From Microbacterium galbinum (GTDB lineage: Bacteria > Actinomycetota > Actinomycetes > Actinomycetales > Microbacteriaceae): 64,000 nt of DNA. Position numbers and translations under genes: made by a program. Positions 50,675 through 58,902 of the stretch are shown piece by piece (positions within the stretch are counted from its first letter, which is position 1; every line of letters begins with the position of its first letter). The DNA lies in assembly GCF_023101185.1 (NCBI RefSeq), contig NZ_CP078077.1, positions 649,630 to 713,629 on the forward strand, read 5' to 3'. The notes beneath the pieces were generated by a model. The model was not told where the DNA came from. It saw only the letters and a program-made list of their open reading frames with translations, and did not search any database.

Positions 50675-52222
50675 ATGACCGCAGGAGCCGCCGAAGAGCT
50701 CGAACAGTCGCTCGCCTCCGCACGGGAAGGCGGCGACTGGACCGGGGTGATCGGCATCCTGGGCTCTCGCTGGAGCGACCTCTATCAGGACCATCCGCAG
50801 CTGCTGATCCGCACGATCGAGTCCCTGCCCCCGGCCGTTCTCGAGGCGCATCCGCGCCTGCGCTTCGCCGAGGAGCACCTGCGCCGACGGTCGAACCGAC
50901 TTCCCGAGCGGCGGGCCTACCCCGACATCCTCTCGGACGACCCGGATGCACCGCCGCTCGACCGGCTCGCGGCCCTCACCGGCCGCATCGCGACCGCGCG
51001 CGGCGACGGACGCCTGGCCGACGCCGCCGCGTCCGCCGACCAGGCCGTGGAGACCCTGCGCGCCGTCCCCGTCGAGATGGTGCCCACCTTCGCGAACGCC
51101 CTTCCCGAGCTCCACTACCACTGGGCCGTGACATACTTCCTCGCCAGTCGGTTCGACGATGCGCTCGAGCAGTTCGCGCGCAGCTACGACTGGGCCGAGT
51201 CGGTCGACAACCGTCTCGTGCGCACCACGTCCGGGGGCGCCAGCGCCCTCATCCACGCGCTGCACGGTCGCGGGCGCGACGCGGCTCGCTGGCTCGGCCG
51301 GCTTCCGGAGGTTCCGGCCGATGCCTGGTGGGCCGCGGATGCCCCGGCCGCCGGCCGCATGGCCGATGCCGTGCTGCACATGGACCGCCTCGAGATGGAC
51401 GCCGCGCGCGGCATCCTCGACGGGATCGACATCACGCTGTCGCTCGATTTCTGGGGCCCGTACTTCGCGCTGCGCGCCTACAGCACCCCGCCGGATCGGC
51501 GCGACGAGGCCCAGGTGCTGCTGTCTGAGTTCGACTCCTTCGTCTCGGGCCTCGCCCCGGAGTACGCCCAGGTTCCCGTGAACGCCGAGTACACGGCCAT
51601 GGTGCGCTATCTGCTGCTTCTGCTGCTGCACCAGCCCGACCGCGCGGCCCGAGAACTCGGGAGCACCGCGCCCGATGCCGATGCTAGCGTCGTGGCGCAG
51701 ACCGGTACTGCTCTGCTCGCGCGCCGTCTGCTGCAGCGCGAACAGCCCGCCGCCGCACGCCGCCTGATCGCTCCTCTCCTGCAGGCGTCGAGCGCTCGAC
51801 CTCGCGTGATCATCCCGGCCCTCGTCATCGCCGCCGAGACGGGCTCGCCCTCGCAGCGCGACGACCTGTTGCAGCGCGCCGCGGCGCTCGCCACCTGGAA
51901 CGGCCTCTACTCCGCCTTCCCTTCGGCGTCGACCGCCGCACGCCGGACGCTCGCCGACCTGATCGAGGAGCGCGGCGAGCCCGGGATCGCCGACCTCCTG
52001 CGCGGGCTGTCGGAGACGACGGCCGTCGCCGGGACCGAGGCCCTCACCCGCCGTGAAGCCGCGGTCGTGGCGTCGGCCCTGGCCGGGCTCTCGAACACCG
52101 AGATCGCCGCGAAGCAGCACGTGAGCGTCAACACGGTCAAGTCGCAGCTGCGCGGCGCGTTCCGCAAGCTCGAGGTCTCGAGCCGTCAGGAGCTGATCGA
52201 GCTGTTCCAGCTCGGACGCTGA
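50675..52222 (+). CDS. LuxR-family regulator with TPR-like sensor region
   Basis: The 515-residue protein has a long helical, TPR-like region (residues about 60-430) and a C-terminal LuxR helix-turn-helix (ALTRREAAVVASALAGLSNTEIAAKQHVSVNTVKSQL, split in two motifs at about 449-485). No ATPase domain is present, so it is shorter than MalT/LAL regulators. The ligand or partner is unknown. Its stop codon lies within the first unit of a 17-bp repeat. Confidence 0.8.
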   Translation: MTAGAAEELEQSLASAREGGDWTGVIGILGSRWSDLYQDHPQLLIRTIESLPPAVLEAHPRLRFAEEHLRRRSNRLPERRAYPDILSDDPDAPPLDRLAALTGRIATARGDGRLADAAASADQAVETLRAVPVEMVPTFANALPELHYHWAVTYFLASRFDDALEQFARSYDWAESVDNRLVRTTSGGASALIHALHGRGRDAARWLGRLPEVPADAWWAADAPAAGRMADAVLHMDRLEMDAARGILDGIDITLSLDFWGPYFALRAYSTPPDRRDEAQVLLSEFDSFVSGLAPEYAQVPVNAEYTAMVRYLLLLLLHQPDRAARELGSTAPDADASVVAQTGTALLARRLLQREQPAAARRLIAPLLQASSARPRVIIPALVIAAETGSPSQRDDLLQRAAALATWNGLYSAFPSASTAARRTLADLIEERGEPGIADLLRGLSETTAVAGTEALTRREAAVVASALAGLSNTEIAAKQHVSVNTVKSQLRGAFRKLEVSSRQELIELFQLGR

Positions 52223-52298
52223 GCCGGGGCGGACGCTGAGCCGGGACGGACGCTGAGCCGGGGCGGACGCTGAGCCGGGGCAGACGCTGAGCCGGGAC
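52214..52298. repeat. 17-bp tandem repeat straddling the LuxR stop
   Basis: Five units of GGACGCTGAGCCGGG(G/A)C begin at 52214, 52231, 52248, 52265 and 52282. The first contains the Gly-Arg-stop end of the LuxR gene; the rest are noncoding. Confidence 0.9.
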
Positions 52299-52360
52299 TC
52301 AGGTGCACGGGATAGCGTCGACGGGTACGACCACCGCGATCCCCGACACCTGAGGACACG

Positions 52361-53050
52361 ATGAGCCGCATCGCCCCCGCCCTGGAAGCATCCGCCCCCG
52401 CCTACGACGGTTTCGTCGGGTGGGTGCTGAGCCTCATCGAATCGCTCGGGGAGGTGGGCGTCGGCATCGCGATCCTCATCGAGACGTTCGTGCCGCCGAT
52501 CCCCTCGGAGGCGATCCTGCCGGTCGCCGGGTTCCTCGCCTACGAGGGCCGGATGAGCGCGTGGGGCGCGTGGGCGGCGGCCACTCTCGGCGTGCTCGTC
52601 GGCGCACTGATCTGGTACGCGATCGGCGCCGCGGTCGGGCGCGACCGCACGCGTCGGATCGTCGGGCGCATCCCCCTGCTCGACTACGAGGACTTCGATA
52701 AGGCCGAGGCGTTCTTCGCCCGCTGGGGCGGCGGGGCGGTGCTCTTCGGACGCTGCGTACCGCTCGTGCGGTCGTTCATCTCGATCCCCGCGGGCATCGA
52801 GCGCATGCCGCTGTGGAAGTTCACGCTCTACACGCTGATCGGCTCGGGCATCTGGAACGCGATCTGGATCGGTCTCGGCTTCGCGTTCGGCCCGGCCATC
52901 AAGCCGGTGCTCGAGGAGTGGAGCGGGCTCATCTCGAACATCGCGGTCGGGGCGATCGCGCTGCTGGTGCTGATCTTCATCGCCGTGCGCATCCGGCGGC
53001 GGCTGCGCGAGGGCTCGACGCGACGGATGCCGCAGCCCGACGCCGAGTGA
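52361..53050 (+). CDS. DedA-family membrane protein
   Basis: The 229-residue protein has the DedA/SNARE-associated family layout: ETFVPPIPSEAILPVAGFLA with the re-entrant loop, a second half with FGRCVPLVRSFISIPAGIERM containing the conserved Arg residues, and a final membrane helix. DedA proteins flip phospholipids or lipid carriers such as undecaprenyl phosphate. It starts at ATG 52361 after the repeat. Confidence 0.9.
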   Translation: MSRIAPALEASAPAYDGFVGWVLSLIESLGEVGVGIAILIETFVPPIPSEAILPVAGFLAYEGRMSAWGAWAAATLGVLVGALIWYAIGAAVGRDRTRRIVGRIPLLDYEDFDKAEAFFARWGGGAVLFGRCVPLVRSFISIPAGIERMPLWKFTLYTLIGSGIWNAIWIGLGFAFGPAIKPVLEEWSGLISNIAVGAIALLVLIFIAVRIRRRLREGSTRRMPQPDAE

Positions 53051-53106
53051 GCCCTCCCCGAGCGACCCCTCCCGCGTGAGCCCTCCCCGAGCGACCCCTC
53101 CCCGAG

Positions 53107-53172
53107 TGCATCGATCGGTGCGAAATGTCGGTCATGGCGCCTCTTCGCCGACGTTTCGCACCGATCGATGCA
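53107..53172. terminator. Long asymmetric hairpin, dispersed repeat copy A
   Basis: A 25-base left arm (53107-53131, TGCATCGATCGGTGCGAAAT...) pairs with 53148-53172 except for one T/G wobble position, around a 16-base loop. It lies between converging DedA and DUF2277 genes, only eight bases from the DUF2277 stop. A near-identical copy lies at 55835-55899. Confidence 0.8.
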
Positions 53173-53179
53173 CGACGGG

Positions 53180-53497
53180 TCAGGCCTCGGCGGCGCGCGC
53201 GGCGCGCTTCGCGTCCTGGAACACCCGGATCGCCTCGTAGCGCTCCGCCGAGCGCGCCTGGCGCTTGGCGGCCTGCTCCTGACGGTTCTTCGGCGGCGCC
53301 GAGGTGACGAGTCCGTCGAGCAGACTCCGCACCGACCGCTCGATCTCGGCGATCGCCCGGTCGAACACCTCCTGGTTGGCTCGCGACGGAGCGTTCGTCC
53401 CCGAGATCTTGCGCACGAACTGCAGAGCGGCGTCGTGGCATTCGTCGTCGGATGCCGGGGGCTCGAGGTTGTTCAGGGGGATGATGTTGCGGCACAT
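53180..53497 (-). CDS. DUF2277 protein
   Basis: The 105-residue protein starts MCRNIIPLNNLEPPASDDE and contains ALQFVRKISGTNAPS and LVTSAPPKNR, clear signatures of DUF2277, of unknown function. ATG 53497 gives this canonical N-terminus. It stands alone and converges with dedA. Confidence 0.88.
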   Translation of the reverse strand: MCRNIIPLNNLEPPASDDECHDAALQFVRKISGTNAPSRANQEVFDRAIAEIERSVRSLLDGLVTSAPPKNRQEQAAKRQARSAERYEAIRVFQDAKRAARAAEA

Positions 53498-53612
53498 GCC
53501 AGCCAGGCTAGATCGCTGAGCGGCGGAGTCAAGGGGTGGCGGCGCGGCCACGGCATCCCGCGGATCCGACGCGCCCACCCGTTCGCACGGGTCCGCCCCT
53601 CCGAACGGGTGG

Positions 53613-54449
53613 TCAGCCGCGCGCGAGCGCCGCGAGCTCGACCCGCGACGTGGCCCCGGACTTGCGCAGCAGGTTCGAGACGTGGAACTTCACGGTGTTC
53701 TCGCTGACGCTGAGCGTGTGCGCGATCTCCCGGTTGCGTCGACCGGCGGCGATCAGCCGCAGAACGTCGCGCTCGCGAGGACTGGCGTCGATCGCGGCGG
53801 GCAGGTCGCCGGCATCCGCGGGTGGGTCGAGGGGCAGGCGGATGCCGACCTCCGACCCCCAGCCCGGCGTGGCCGACACCGAGAAGTCCCCGGCGAGGGC
53901 CGACACCTGCTCCCCGATCGAGCGCAGCGTGTCGTCGTGGGTGGTGAGGTCGCCGCGGCCGTCGTCGCGGATGCCGATGAGCAGGTTGAGGCCGTCGCAG
54001 TCCCACTGGATGCGCACGCGCCGGGTGTCGCCGCGGTCGACGATCGCCAGCACGGTGCTGCGCACGATGGCTCGTGCGGAGTGCGCGATGTCGCCGGGGA
54101 GAGCACGCCCGTTGGCGGGCGGTTCGACGAACTGCACGTCGAGCTCGCTGTACCGCACGAGTGGGCGCAGGTCTCCGCGCAGCCGTTCGAACGCCCCGGT
54201 GACCGGCTCGAGGCCCGCCCCCTGCTCGTCGTTCAGGGTGCGCAGCCCCACGAGGGCACCGGCGGCGACGTCGACCGCGATCGTGCGCGCCGCCCGGTCG
54301 TCGAGGCGGGTCGAGCGCAGCGTCGCGAGAAGGGACTCGAGCGTGAGCGCGTACCGGTCGCGCTGCTCGGCGAGCGCGCGGGAGTGGTCGGCGGTCAGGC
54401 GGCGCGACGTGGTCTGCGCGGTGCGGTCGGTGCGGTCGGTGGCGCTCAT
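53613..54449 (-). CDS. Histidine-kinase-like ATPase fused to LuxR output domain
   Basis: The 278-residue protein starts with a coiled region (about 20-60) lacking a phosphoacceptor histidine, has an HATPase-like fold (about 110-205) with the G1 box RDDGRGD and a second glycine box GWGSEVGIRLP, and ends with a LuxR helix-turn-helix (SPRERDVLRLIAAGRRNREIAHT, split over two helices). No receiver domain is present. It is divergent from the RuMP genes, 94 bases apart. It may couple nucleotide or ligand binding to promoter control of formaldehyde metabolism. ATG 54449 follows a TAGAGT -10 by ten bases. Confidence 0.72.
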   Translation of the reverse strand: MSATDRTDRTAQTTSRRLTADHSRALAEQRDRYALTLESLLATLRSTRLDDRAARTIAVDVAAGALVGLRTLNDEQGAGLEPVTGAFERLRGDLRPLVRYSELDVQFVEPPANGRALPGDIAHSARAIVRSTVLAIVDRGDTRRVRIQWDCDGLNLLIGIRDDGRGDLTTHDDTLRSIGEQVSALAGDFSVSATPGWGSEVGIRLPLDPPADAGDLPAAIDASPRERDVLRLIAAGRRNREIAHTLSVSENTVKFHVSNLLRKSGATSRVELAALARG

Positions 54450-54543
54450 GGGCACCCACTCTATCCCGCCCCCTCCTTTCGGGTAGGGGGAACGGTCCCG
54501 AGGCAGGAGCGCCCCACGGTCGGATGCTGGCGAGGCTGGGTAC

Positions 54544-55125
54544 ATGCCCCTCACCGCCACCATCTCCCCGGGAGCGGCGATCTCCCTCGTCGCCAACGAG
54601 CTCCTGCACGCCGCCGAGCGCACAAGCGTCGCGAACGCACGACAGCTCGACGACCTCGCCGCCCTCCTCACCGACGCCGACCGCGTCTTCGTGATGGGCG
54701 CGGGCCGCTCGGGACTCGCGCTGCGCATGACGGCGATGCGCCTCATGCACCTGGGCCTCGAGGTGCACGTGGTGGGCGACACCACCACTCCCGCCATCGC
54801 GGCGGGCGACGTGCTGCTCACCGCGAGCGGCTCGGGCACCACGGAATCCATCGTGCGCGCGGCCACCCGCGCCTCCGAGATCGGCGCACGCGTCGGCGTG
54901 ATCACCACCGCCGAGTCGTCGCCCCTCTCCGACCTCGCCGACGTGCGCGTGCGGGTGCCCGCGGCTCAGAAGCTCGACCGCAGCGCCGAGGCATCCGCTC
55001 AGTACGCGGGCGGCCTGTTCGAGCAGATCGTCGTCGTGATCGGCGACGGGCTCTTCCACGCGCTCTGGCAGCGCCAGGGATCGAGCGCCGACGAGCTGTG
55101 GCCGCGGCACGCGAACCTCGAGTGA
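54544..55125 (+). CDS. hxlB: 6-phospho-3-hexuloisomerase
   Basis: The 193-residue SIS-domain isomerase (FVMGAGRSGLALRM, LTASGSGTTES) converts hexulose-6-phosphate made by HxlA to fructose-6-phosphate, the second step of the RuMP route. It is followed by hxlA after 50 bases. In non-methylotrophs the pair detoxifies formaldehyde or supplies ribose-5-phosphate in reverse. Confidence 0.9.
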   Translation: MPLTATISPGAAISLVANELLHAAERTSVANARQLDDLAALLTDADRVFVMGAGRSGLALRMTAMRLMHLGLEVHVVGDTTTPAIAAGDVLLTASGSGTTESIVRAATRASEIGARVGVITTAESSPLSDLADVRVRVPAAQKLDRSAEASAQYAGGLFEQIVVVIGDGLFHALWQRQGSSADELWPRHANLE

Positions 55126-55175
55126 CCCGCACCGCCCCTCACCCCTCGAACCATCCCCAGAAGAACGGAACACCC

Positions 55176-55799
55176 ATGAAGCTGCAGTTCGCCATCGACA
55201 CCCTCAGCACCGAGAAGGCCCTGGAGCTGGCCGCGGCCGCCGCGGCGCACGTCGACATCCTCGAGCTCGGCACGCCCCTCATCAAGAGCGAGGGCCTGTC
55301 GGCGATCACCGCGCTCAAGGAGGCGCACCCCGACAAGGTGATCTTCGCCGACCTCAAGACGATGGATGCCGGTGAGCTCGAGGCCGACATCGCTTTCGGC
55401 GCGGGCGCCGACCTCGTGACCGTGCTCGGCGCCGCCGACGACAGCACCATCGCCGGTGCCGTCAAGGCCGCGAAGAAGCACGGCAAGGGCATCGTCGTCG
55501 ACCTGATCGGCGTCGCCGACAAGGCCGCCCGCGCCCAGCAGGTCATCGGCCTCGGCGCGGAGTTCGTCGAGATGCACGCCGGCCTCGACGAGCAGGCGCA
55601 GGAGGGCTACTCCCTCGACAGCCTCCTCACCGACGGCGCGGCATCCGGCGTCGCGTTCTCGGTCGCGGGTGGCGTGAATGCGTCGAGCATCGCCGCGGTG
55701 CAGGCATCCGGCGCGCAGGTCGCCGTCGCCGGCAGCGCGATCTACAGCGCCGACAACGTCGGCGACGCGGCGGCAGCGCTGCGCGCGGCGATCGTCTGA
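55176..55799 (+). CDS. hxlA: 3-hexulose-6-phosphate synthase
   Basis: The 207-residue barrel enzyme joins formaldehyde to ribulose-5-phosphate. ELGTPLIKSEG, IFADLKTMDAGELEA with the catalytic Asp/Lys pair, EMHAGLDEQ and FSVAGGVN are hallmark motifs of the orotidine-decarboxylase-like HPS family. With hxlB it forms a full formaldehyde-fixing module. A dispersed hairpin follows its stop. Confidence 0.92.
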   Translation: MKLQFAIDTLSTEKALELAAAAAAHVDILELGTPLIKSEGLSAITALKEAHPDKVIFADLKTMDAGELEADIAFGAGADLVTVLGAADDSTIAGAVKAAKKHGKGIVVDLIGVADKAARAQQVIGLGAEFVEMHAGLDEQAQEGYSLDSLLTDGAASGVAFSVAGGVNASSIAAVQASGAQVAVAGSAIYSADNVGDAAAALRAAIV

Positions 55800-55834
55800 C
55801 GGTCTCCCCACCCCTCGCGCGCCCTCTTGCGAGC

Positions 55835-55899
55835 GCATCGATCGGTGCGAAATGTCGACTTCCAGTCCCCAGAATCGACGTTTCGCACCGATCGATGCA
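55835..55899. terminator. Long asymmetric hairpin, dispersed repeat copy B
   Basis: Arms 55835-55858 and 55876-55899 pair over 24 bases around a 17-base loop. Both arms match those at 53107-53172, including the single T (left) opposite G at the same position. It lies between converging hxlA and the flavin oxidoreductase. Confidence 0.8.
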
Positions 55900-55905
55900 T
55901 TTCCG

Positions 55906-55983
55906 GATGCCGTCGGGTCAAGAAACAGCGAGCGGATGCCGTCGGGCCTCGAAACAGCGAGCGGATGCCGCCGGGCCTCGACG
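55906..55983. repeat. 29-bp tandem repeat after the hairpin
   Basis: GGATGCCGTCGGGTC-AAGAAACAGCGAGC-type units start at 55906, 55935 and 55964 (about 2.7 copies), ending at the stop of the flavin oxidoreductase gene. Confidence 0.8.
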
Positions 55984-55991
55984 TGCGCGCG

Positions 55992-57080
55992 TCAGGCCTC
56001 CGAGCGCGACTCCTCGAGCGACGGGTAGTCGGTGTAGCCCTCCGCGGTCGAACCGTAGAACAGCTCGGGACGGGGCTCGTTGAGCTCGGCCCGCGTGCGC
56101 CAACGCTCGACGAGGTCGGGGTTGGCGATCACGGGGCGCCCGGCGGCGACGGCATCCGCCCAACCCTCGTCGACGAGCTCCACGGCCTCCTCACGGGTGG
56201 TCGGGGTCGCGAAACCGGAGTTGACGATGAGCGGGGCCTTCGACGCCGCCCGGATCGCCTGCACCAGATCGGCGCGCGGGTCGGCGTTGAGCACGTCGAC
56301 GAACGCGAGTCCGAGGGCGGCGAGACCGTTCGCGACGGCGGTGTAGGTCGCCCGCACGTCGGCATCGTCCTCTTCGAGCACGCCCTGGATGTTGTGCTGG
56401 GGAGAGAGACGGATGCCGGTGCGCTCCGCGCCCACCGCCGCCGCGACGGCGCGGGTCACCTCGACGGCGAAGCGCGCACGGTTCTCGGGGGATCCACCGT
56501 AGGAGTCGTCGCGGACGTTCGACACCGGCGAGAGGAACTCGTGCACGAGGTAGCCGTTGGCGCCGTGCACCTCGACCCCGTCGAAGCCGGCCGCGATCGC
56601 GTTGCGCGCCGCCTGGGCGAACTGCTCGATCACCACGGGGATCTCGTCGAGGGTCAGCGCGTGCGCGACGGGCAGGTCGACCTTGCCCTCGGGCGTGCGG
56701 GTCTGGCCCGGAGCGGCGAGTGCACTGGGGCCGACGACACGGTCCTCGCCCGAGATGAGCGGGTGCGAGACGCGTCCTCCGTGCATGAGCTGCATGACGA
56801 TCGTCCCCCCGGCCGCGTGCACGGCGTCGGCGACCCGACGCCAGCCCTCGATCTGGGCGGGGGTGACGATGCCCGGCTGACCGGGGTACGACTTGCCCTC
56901 GGCCGCGGGCCACACACCCTCACTGATGATCAGGCCCTGGCCCGCGCGCTGGCGGTAGTACTCCACCATCGTGTCGGTGGGCACGCCGGCGTCGTCTGCG
57001 CGCGTGCGGGTCAGCGGCGCCATGACGACGCGGTTGGACAGGTTCAGGGCACCGAAGACGGCGGGATCGAAAAGACTCAC
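55992..57080 (-). CDS. Old Yellow Enzyme-family alkene reductase
   Basis: The 362-residue FMN barrel enzyme has NRVVMAPLTRTRA at the start, MQLMHGGRVSHP, DGVEVHGANGYLVHEFLSP and SYGGSPENRARF, classic NADH:flavin oxidoreductase motifs of the OYE class. It reduces activated C=C bonds. GTG 57080 gives the usual MSLFDP-type start; the upstream extension is Arg-rich and unlikely. Confidence 0.88.
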   Translation of the reverse strand: MSLFDPAVFGALNLSNRVVMAPLTRTRADDAGVPTDTMVEYYRQRAGQGLIISEGVWPAAEGKSYPGQPGIVTPAQIEGWRRVADAVHAAGGTIVMQLMHGGRVSHPLISGEDRVVGPSALAAPGQTRTPEGKVDLPVAHALTLDEIPVVIEQFAQAARNAIAAGFDGVEVHGANGYLVHEFLSPVSNVRDDSYGGSPENRARFAVEVTRAVAAAVGAERTGIRLSPQHNIQGVLEEDDADVRATYTAVANGLAALGLAFVDVLNADPRADLVQAIRAASKAPLIVNSGFATPTTREEAVELVDEGWADAVAAGRPVIANPDLVERWRTRAELNEPRPELFYGSTAEGYTDYPSLEESRSEA

Positions 57081-57112
57081 ACCGGGAGTCAAGAGGCGTC
57101 GGTCCTTCCGTA

Positions 57113-57155
57113 TTCCCGATGGCGGTTCCCGATGGCGGTGCCCGATAGCGGCGGG
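57113..57155. repeat. 14-base direct repeat in a divergent promoter region
   Basis: TTCCCGATGGCGG-like units occur three times between the divergent OYE and glycosyltransferase genes. They could be operator repeats or slippage. A TACCGT (57199-57204) may be the rightward -10. Confidence 0.45.
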
Positions 57156-57265
57156 ATCGGCGGGCGTCAACCCGATGCGCCACTCCGCGCCGCCCGCCTA
57201 CCGTGGGACGAGACGATCACGCCGAGGATCTCGACGACGATCGGCACCACGGGAGACGGGAACCG

Positions 57266-58045
57266 ATGCAACCGCCGCGCACGCTGACCACCTCGATCGT
57301 GATCCCGGTTAAGGACGACGCGGATCTCCTCGCCCTCTGCCTCGCCGCGCTCGCCGGTCAGACGACGCCGGCGGACGAGATCGTCGTGGTCGACAACGCA
57401 TCCAGCGACGCATCCGCCGTCGTCGCCCGCGCGGCCGGTGCCCGCGTGATCACCTGCGCCGACCCCGGCATCGGCGCCGCCGCGGCCGCCGGGTACGATG
57501 CGGCGCACGGCGATCTGATCCTTCGCCTGGATGCCGACTGCGTCCCGGGCGCGGGATGGGTGGACGAGGTCTCGCGCGCTTTCGCCGCCGCGCACGACGT
57601 CGCCGCGTTCACCGGTCGGGCGCACTTCACCGACGGCCCGAGCGCTCTCCGCGCTCCCCTGGCCGCGCTGTACCTCGGCGCCTACGCGGCCGTGACCGGG
57701 CTGGCGCTCGGACACCGCCCCCTGTTCGGTTCGAACCTCGCATTCCGCCGCGACGCCTGGCTCGCGGTGCGCGACGAGGTGCACCGCCAGGACCCCGAGG
57801 TGCACGATGACCTCGACCTCGCCTTCCACCTCGGCGAGAGACACCGCATCCGCGCGCTCCCCGGACTGTCGATGGGCATGTCGATGCGCCCGTTCACCGG
57901 CGGCCACTTCGGCCGGCGCGTGCACCGCGGCATGCGCAGCGTGCTCGTGCACTGGCCGCACGACTTCCCGCCGCTGCGGTGGGCACGGATGCTCGCCCAT
58001 CGCACCCGCCGACGCACGTCGTCGCCCCGCGGGAGCCGCCGATGA
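57266..58045 (+). CDS. Glycosyltransferase family 2
   Basis: The 259-residue GT-A enzyme has SIVIPVKDDADLLALCLAAL at the N-terminus, VVDNASSDAS, and the metal-binding LRLDADCVPG. It has no clear membrane anchor. GGGAGACGGG precedes ATG 57266. It is the first of four genes joined by 4-base overlaps; the acceptor and sugar are unknown. Confidence 0.85.
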   Translation: MQPPRTLTTSIVIPVKDDADLLALCLAALAGQTTPADEIVVVDNASSDASAVVARAAGARVITCADPGIGAAAAAGYDAAHGDLILRLDADCVPGAGWVDEVSRAFAAAHDVAAFTGRAHFTDGPSALRAPLAALYLGAYAAVTGLALGHRPLFGSNLAFRRDAWLAVRDEVHRQDPEVHDDLDLAFHLGERHRIRALPGLSMGMSMRPFTGGHFGRRVHRGMRSVLVHWPHDFPPLRWARMLAHRTRRRTSSPRGSRR

Positions 58046-58902
58046 ACGCCGACGCGACGCTCATCGGCCCGACCGCCCCGCCGGAGCTGCACGTGATGAC
58101 GCTCAACGTGCGCCGCGCGATGGAGGGGCCGCTGATCGCGCGCGCCGATCGCTGGAGCACGCGTGCTCCCGCCGTGCATGCGCTCCTCACCTCGGAGCGC
58201 CCGACGCTGCTGGGGGTGCAGGAGGCGCTGCCCCGCGTGATGCCGTCGATCCGGAGAGCGCTCGGCGACGGCTACCGGTCGCTGGGACGCGGACGCGGGC
58301 GCGGGGGAACGGGAGAGGGCACGCCGCTGCTCTACGACGGCACGCGCCTGCAGCTCGTCGACGGCGGCCAGCGGGCGCTGTCCGACCGCCCCGACGTGCC
58401 GGGTTCGACCGGGTGGGGCAACGCCATCCCGCGCATCGCCGTGTGGGCCGAGTTCGTCGACCGCTCGACCGGAGCGCGCCTGCTCGCCGTGAACACGCAC
58501 CTCGACCCGTTCTCGCGGCGATCGCGGCGCCGATCGGCCGCGGACATCGCCGCATTCGTCCGGGAGCGGGGCATCCCCGCCGTCGTGACGGGCGATCTCA
58601 ACGCCGATGTCCGCTCGGCCTCGGTGCGCGCGCTGTTCGACGGAGAACGGCTGACCGATGCCCGGGCCGTCGCCGACGTGCACCTCTCCCCGCACTGGGG
58701 GACCTACACGCATTACCGACGCCCCCGGGTCGGGGACCGCCGCATCGACGCGATCGCGGTCACTCCCGGCGTGCAGGTGCGCGCGGTGGGGGCGAATGCG
58801 CGCACCTTCGACGGGGTGCATCCGTCCGACCACCTCGCGGTGCAGGCGGTGATCCGCGTCGGCGCCGTCGACGCGAGCAGTGCGAGGAGAACGACACGAT
58901 GA
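58042..58902 (+). CDS. Endonuclease/exonuclease/phosphatase-family protein
   Basis: The 286-residue EEP-fold enzyme has VMTLNVRRAMEG, the catalytic glutamate in GVQEALPRVMP, NTHLDP, the metal site VTGDLNADV, and HPSDHLAV. Such enzymes cut DNA, phosphoinositides, sphingomyelin or related phosphodiesters. There is no signal peptide. It starts by ATGA overlap with the glycosyltransferase. Confidence 0.85.
   Translation: MNADATLIGPTAPPELHVMTLNVRRAMEGPLIARADRWSTRAPAVHALLTSERPTLLGVQEALPRVMPSIRRALGDGYRSLGRGRGRGGTGEGTPLLYDGTRLQLVDGGQRALSDRPDVPGSTGWGNAIPRIAVWAEFVDRSTGARLLAVNTHLDPFSRRSRRRSAADIAAFVRERGIPAVVTGDLNADVRSASVRALFDGERLTDARAVADVHLSPHWGTYTHYRRPRVGDRRIDAIAVTPGVQVRAVGANARTFDGVHPSDHLAVQAVIRVGAVDASSARRTTR

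Noticed and set aside
53107-55899. Composite transposon bounded by the two long hairpins
   Set aside because: The copies are in the same orientation, the enclosed genes look native, and there is no transposase.
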